Source: Paenibacillus glacialis (GTDB lineage Bacteria > Bacillota > Bacilli > Paenibacillales > Paenibacillaceae). Taken from it: DNA of 64,000 nucleotides. The translations under genes and the position numbers were made by a program. Where the stretch lies: positions 62,001 to 126,000 of the forward strand of contig NZ_LVJH01000074.1 of assembly GCF_001637205.1 (NCBI RefSeq). Direction: 5' to 3'. The notes beneath the pieces are model-generated. The model was not told the DNA's origin. It saw only the letters and a list, made by a program, of their open reading frames with translations, and did not search any database. Positions 61,487 through 64,000 of the stretch are shown here, piece by piece; within the stretch, counting starts at the first letter, position 1, and the number at the start of each line of letters is the position of its first letter.

Positions 61487-62347
61487 TTACTGACCGACTC
61501 TACCCCGGAAGTTCCTCGGAGAAAAGCCCGTTATACGTTTGAATACACGTGAGAAATAGAACATATCTTTATAACCGAGCGCTTCGCTTACTTCCTTGAC
61601 GGTCAACTCGGTGTTCAGTAGGATGTTCTTTGCTTCTGCCACTTTGAGGCGGTGCAGAAATTCATTTAAAGGAAATCCCGTATAATCATGAATGATTCTG
61701 CGCAGCGTTGACACTGAAATGTGGTGTCTTGCTGCCATATCCGCAGGCTCCTGTGATATGTGCAGTGAACGTGAGATATCGTCGATGACTTTTAGAACTT
61801 GATTCCCCCGGTTACCTGCTTCACTCTTATCCGCTTGAGCGACAAGTTCATACAAGAAAGATTCGAGCATCATCGATGCACGATCCTGATTGCTCGGGAC
61901 ACCACTGTCAATGAGCATGAACATCCATTCCATCTTTTGAATAAGTGGTTCATCCATGTCGGCCTGCTTGATTAGAGCAGGATCAAGGAGCCAATTCTCC
62001 AGCCATTCAGCTACTCTAACTCCTTCCACGGTAAAATAATACTCATCCCAGTACCCATCCTTATGCGGACCATAATTAAAAATAGCGCCAGGATATAAAC
62101 AGAACCAACTTCCCTCTTTAACGTCCTGTCGTTCTCCTCCATCTACCTGATAATAACCTGCACCTCCCGAAATCATAACGAAAGCCCAAGATTTGAAATC
62201 GGCATCTATTCTCTGGAGTGTCCTTGCGGGTAAATGTCCTGCATTCACAACGGTAAGCGACCTGATTTTCTTTTTGCTCGAATCTACCATCGGATTAAAA
62301 ACTCGGATCGGATGAGAACTGATCATATAATCCATATATTTTGTCAT
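61487..62347 (-). CDS. AraC-family transcription regulator
   Basis: 286 residues: N-terminal cupin-like sensor (GGAGYYQVDGGERQDVKEGSWFCLYPG) and two C-terminal helix-turn-helix motifs (SVSTLRRIIHDYTGFPLNEFLHRLKVAEAK, VKEVSEALGYKDMFYFSRVFKRITGFSPRNFR). The sensor half resembles regulators that bind sugars. ATG 62347 is preferred (GGGGAGA nine bases upstream). It is divergent from the oxidoreductase operon and probably regulates it. Confidence 0.92.
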   Translation of the reverse strand: MTKYMDYMISSHPIRVFNPMVDSSKKKIRSLTVVNAGHLPARTLQRIDADFKSWAFVMISGGAGYYQVDGGERQDVKEGSWFCLYPGAIFNYGPHKDGYWDEYYFTVEGVRVAEWLENWLLDPALIKQADMDEPLIQKMEWMFMLIDSGVPSNQDRASMMLESFLYELVAQADKSEAGNRGNQVLKVIDDISRSLHISQEPADMAARHHISVSTLRRIIHDYTGFPLNEFLHRLKVAEAKNILLNTELTVKEVSEALGYKDMFYFSRVFKRITGFSPRNFRGRVGQ

Positions 62348-62477
62348 CCTAACCATTCTCCCCTTTAAACAACTATGTTAAATTAATCTTAGATGAACAA
62401 ATAAAACATATCTGTGCACAATATTGATCTAATTGTATCAAAATTGCATGGATAACGAAAGGATGTAAGCGTACACA

Positions 62478-63536
62478 ATGACTCTGATCAAAATTGGTAT
62501 TATCGGAAATGGATCGATCTCCGAATCCCACTTGACTGCCTATCAAGCTAATCCGAAAGTGAAACTGTGGGCAGTCTGCGATTTGAACGAAGAGAGAGCT
62601 CGTAAAACAGCAGAGAAATATGACATCCCTCATGTATATACCGACTATCATGAACTACTTGCTAACAAGGAAGTACAAGCGGTCAGCATCTGCACCTGGA
62701 ATAATACACATGCAGAAATAAGTATCGCCGCCCTTAAAGCAGATAAGAACGTATTATGCGAGAAACCACTATGCAAAACTGTGGATGAAGCTCTTACAAT
62801 CGAAGAGGCTGTTCAGAAGACTGGTAAAATGCTTCAGGTCGGTTATGTCCGTCGTCATGCTTCTAATATTGCTGTGTTAAAGAAATTTATTGATGCCGGC
62901 GATCTCGGTGACATCTACTTCGCCAAGGCCAGCATGATTCGCCGTCTCGGTAACCCGGGTGGATGGTTCGCCGACAAAGAACGTTCGGGTGGAGGACCAC
63001 TTATCGATATCGGCGTACATGTCATCGACCTGTGCTGGTATTTGATGGGCAAACCGAAAGTAAAATCAGTCAGTGGTAACACTTACGCTAAACTTGGTAA
63101 CCGTTCCAATATTGAGAGTTATGATTTCTATAAAGCGGCTGATTATGATGCAACACGTAACGACGTAGAAGATATGGCAAATGCGCTGGTCCGTTTTGAG
63201 AATGGGGCTTCCCTATTGGTAGATGTGAGTTTCTCACTCCATGCCAAGCAGGATTCGGCCCAAGTTAATCTATACGGCACGAACGGTGGTGCGGAAGTCG
63301 AACCTCAATTGTCAATCGTCACGGAACAACACAACACAATCATTAATATCGATCCACAGATCACCGATCCTGCATTTGATTTCCAAGGGAGCTTCCAGAA
63401 TGAGATCAATCATTTTGTAGACAGCTGCCTAGGTATTATCGAAACAAACAGTCCCGTCCAGGATGGCGTAGAAATGATCAAAATACTGAACGCTATTTAT
63501 CAATCAGCTGCTGAAGGCAAAGAAATTCAATTCTAG
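62478..63536 (+). CDS. Gfo/Idh/MocA-family NAD(P)-dependent oxidoreductase
   Basis: 352 residues. Rossmann N-terminus IGIIGNGSISESHLTAY (G-x-G-x-x-x), then CEKPLCKTVDEAL (the E-K-P catalytic Lys) and a C-terminal domain with GGGPLIDIGVHVIDLCWYLMG (D-x-G-x-H) motif. The substrate is a sugar or inositol of unknown kind. It is followed by a sugar-phosphate isomerase/epimerase gene 21 bases downstream, a pairing common for polyol or rare-sugar catabolism. Confidence 0.93.
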   Translation: MTLIKIGIIGNGSISESHLTAYQANPKVKLWAVCDLNEERARKTAEKYDIPHVYTDYHELLANKEVQAVSICTWNNTHAEISIAALKADKNVLCEKPLCKTVDEALTIEEAVQKTGKMLQVGYVRRHASNIAVLKKFIDAGDLGDIYFAKASMIRRLGNPGGWFADKERSGGGPLIDIGVHVIDLCWYLMGKPKVKSVSGNTYAKLGNRSNIESYDFYKAADYDATRNDVEDMANALVRFENGASLLVDVSFSLHAKQDSAQVNLYGTNGGAEVEPQLSIVTEQHNTIINIDPQITDPAFDFQGSFQNEINHFVDSCLGIIETNSPVQDGVEMIKILNAIYQSAAEGKEIQF

Positions 63537-63557
63537 TATAAAGGAGGAATAACTGAG

Positions 63558-64000
63558 ATGAACCTTAATAACAAAATCGGTGTCATGGTGGATAGCTTTG
63601 GTGTTGGCGTGCTAGAAGGTCTGAAGAAGGCAAAAGACGTGGGTGCAGATGGTGTTCAAATTTATGCCGTATCCGGCGAAATGGACCCTGCGACATTAAC
63701 TGTTACCAAACGCAGAGAACTTCGAAGTTATATTGAAGGACTCGGACTTGAAATTTCAGCGCTTTGTGGAGATTTGGCTGGTCATGGATTCCAAGATGCG
63801 GAGGTAAATCCGGACAAAATTGAAAAATCTAAACGGATTCTTGATTTGGCTGTGGAACTTGGTAGTTCCATCGTAACAACACATATCGGTATTGTCCCGG
63901 ATGACCAGAACGGTCGCATTTATGACTCGATGCAACGTGCATGCGACGAACTTGGTGTATATGCGAAGAGCATGAATGCATATTACGCTATTGAGACTGG
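63558..64000 (+). CDS. Sugar phosphate isomerase/epimerase (xylose isomerase-like, partial)
   Basis: The start is ATG 63558, ten bases after AAGGAGG. The first 147 codons (MNLNNKIGVMVDSFGVGV..., KAKDVGADGVQIYAVSGEMDP, ISALCGDLAGHGF, SSIVTTHIGIVPDD) are the AP endonuclease-2-like TIM barrel used by sugar isomerases/epimerases (IolE/IolI-like). The gene runs off the right edge. It is coupled with the oxidoreductase. Confidence 0.9.
   Translation, partial: MNLNNKIGVMVDSFGVGVLEGLKKAKDVGADGVQIYAVSGEMDPATLTVTKRRELRSYIEGLGLEISALCGDLAGHGFQDAEVNPDKIEKSKRILDLAVELGSSIVTTHIGIVPDDQNGRIYDSMQRACDELGVYAKSMNAYYAIET

Noticed and set aside
1-64000. tRNA, rRNA, CRISPR, known riboswitches
   Set aside because: Scanned intergenic spaces by eye for tRNA arms, direct repeats with spacers and conserved leader motifs; none could be supported.

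Overview
The window looks like a chromosomal segment of a Paenibacillus-type member of the Bacillales. The pointers are strong AGGAGG ribosome binding sites, frequent GTG and TTG starts, Gram-positive cell-envelope genes (LTA synthase, SLH-anchored protein, VanW, CpsB phosphatase, LysM/M14 sporulation-type peptidase), and sugar ABC importers paired with YesM/YesN-type two-component systems. No rRNA, tRNA or CRISPR array was seen. The sequence opens inside a YebC-family gene and closes inside a sugar-phosphate isomerase/epimerase gene.

Layout. 1-4.9 kb: YebC-like regulator, cold shock protein, two small unknown genes, oligoendopeptidase F with two plausible in-frame starts, a LapA-like membrane protein and an M42 peptidase. 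4.9-12.8 kb: a minus-strand run of hemE, hemH, capA, GDPD, FAH-family, DUF92 and ABC-F genes. 13-23.3 kb: MFS exporter, O-methyltransferase, THUMP RNA methyltransferase, LTA synthase, small metal/Fe-S-type proteins, LysM-M14 peptidase, glutamate racemase and an alpha/beta hydrolase. 23.5-25.9 kb: an AT-rich island of small, mostly unrecognised minus-strand genes that resembles a prophage remnant. 25.9-31 kb: YtxH, DUF4261, YutE/DUF86, Dabb, a lone holin, a duplicated-HTH protein and a MATE exporter. 31-40.3 kb: pstSCAB (no phoU in the run), a divergent LysR gene that seems to start at ATC, and a 1437-residue SLH-anchored protein with two purple-acid-phosphatase-like units. This is a phosphate-centred region.

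40.4-44.6 kb is a gene graveyard on the minus strand. It holds a 118-base copy of the 3' end of the GH3 gene found 7.5 kb away, fused to a frameshifted IS1182-type transposase remnant. It also holds an intact DedA gene next to a pssA broken by a 13-base tandem duplication, and chimeric scraps of a two-component/ABC (Bce-like) module.

44.6-58.3 kb is the best-formed accessory system: GH94 phosphorylase, GH3 beta-glucosidase, a CE1-like esterase and two sugar ABC permeases on the minus strand, divergent from a YesM-type kinase, a YesN-type regulator and a lipoprotein sugar-binding protein. By gene content and protein lengths it resembles the Listeria 1,2-beta-oligoglucan (sophoro-oligosaccharide) phosphorylase locus, with an added esterase. 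The last 6 kb carry a patatin-like lipase, a CpsB/VanW pair, an AraC regulator and the start of an oxidoreductase/isomerase operon.

Three copies of a dispersed palindromic repeat (ATATAAG...CTTATAT core) lie between genes at 0.3, 3.2 and 29.4 kb, two of them carrying an extra GC-rich module. All assignments come from reading sequence and remembered family features; no database search was run.
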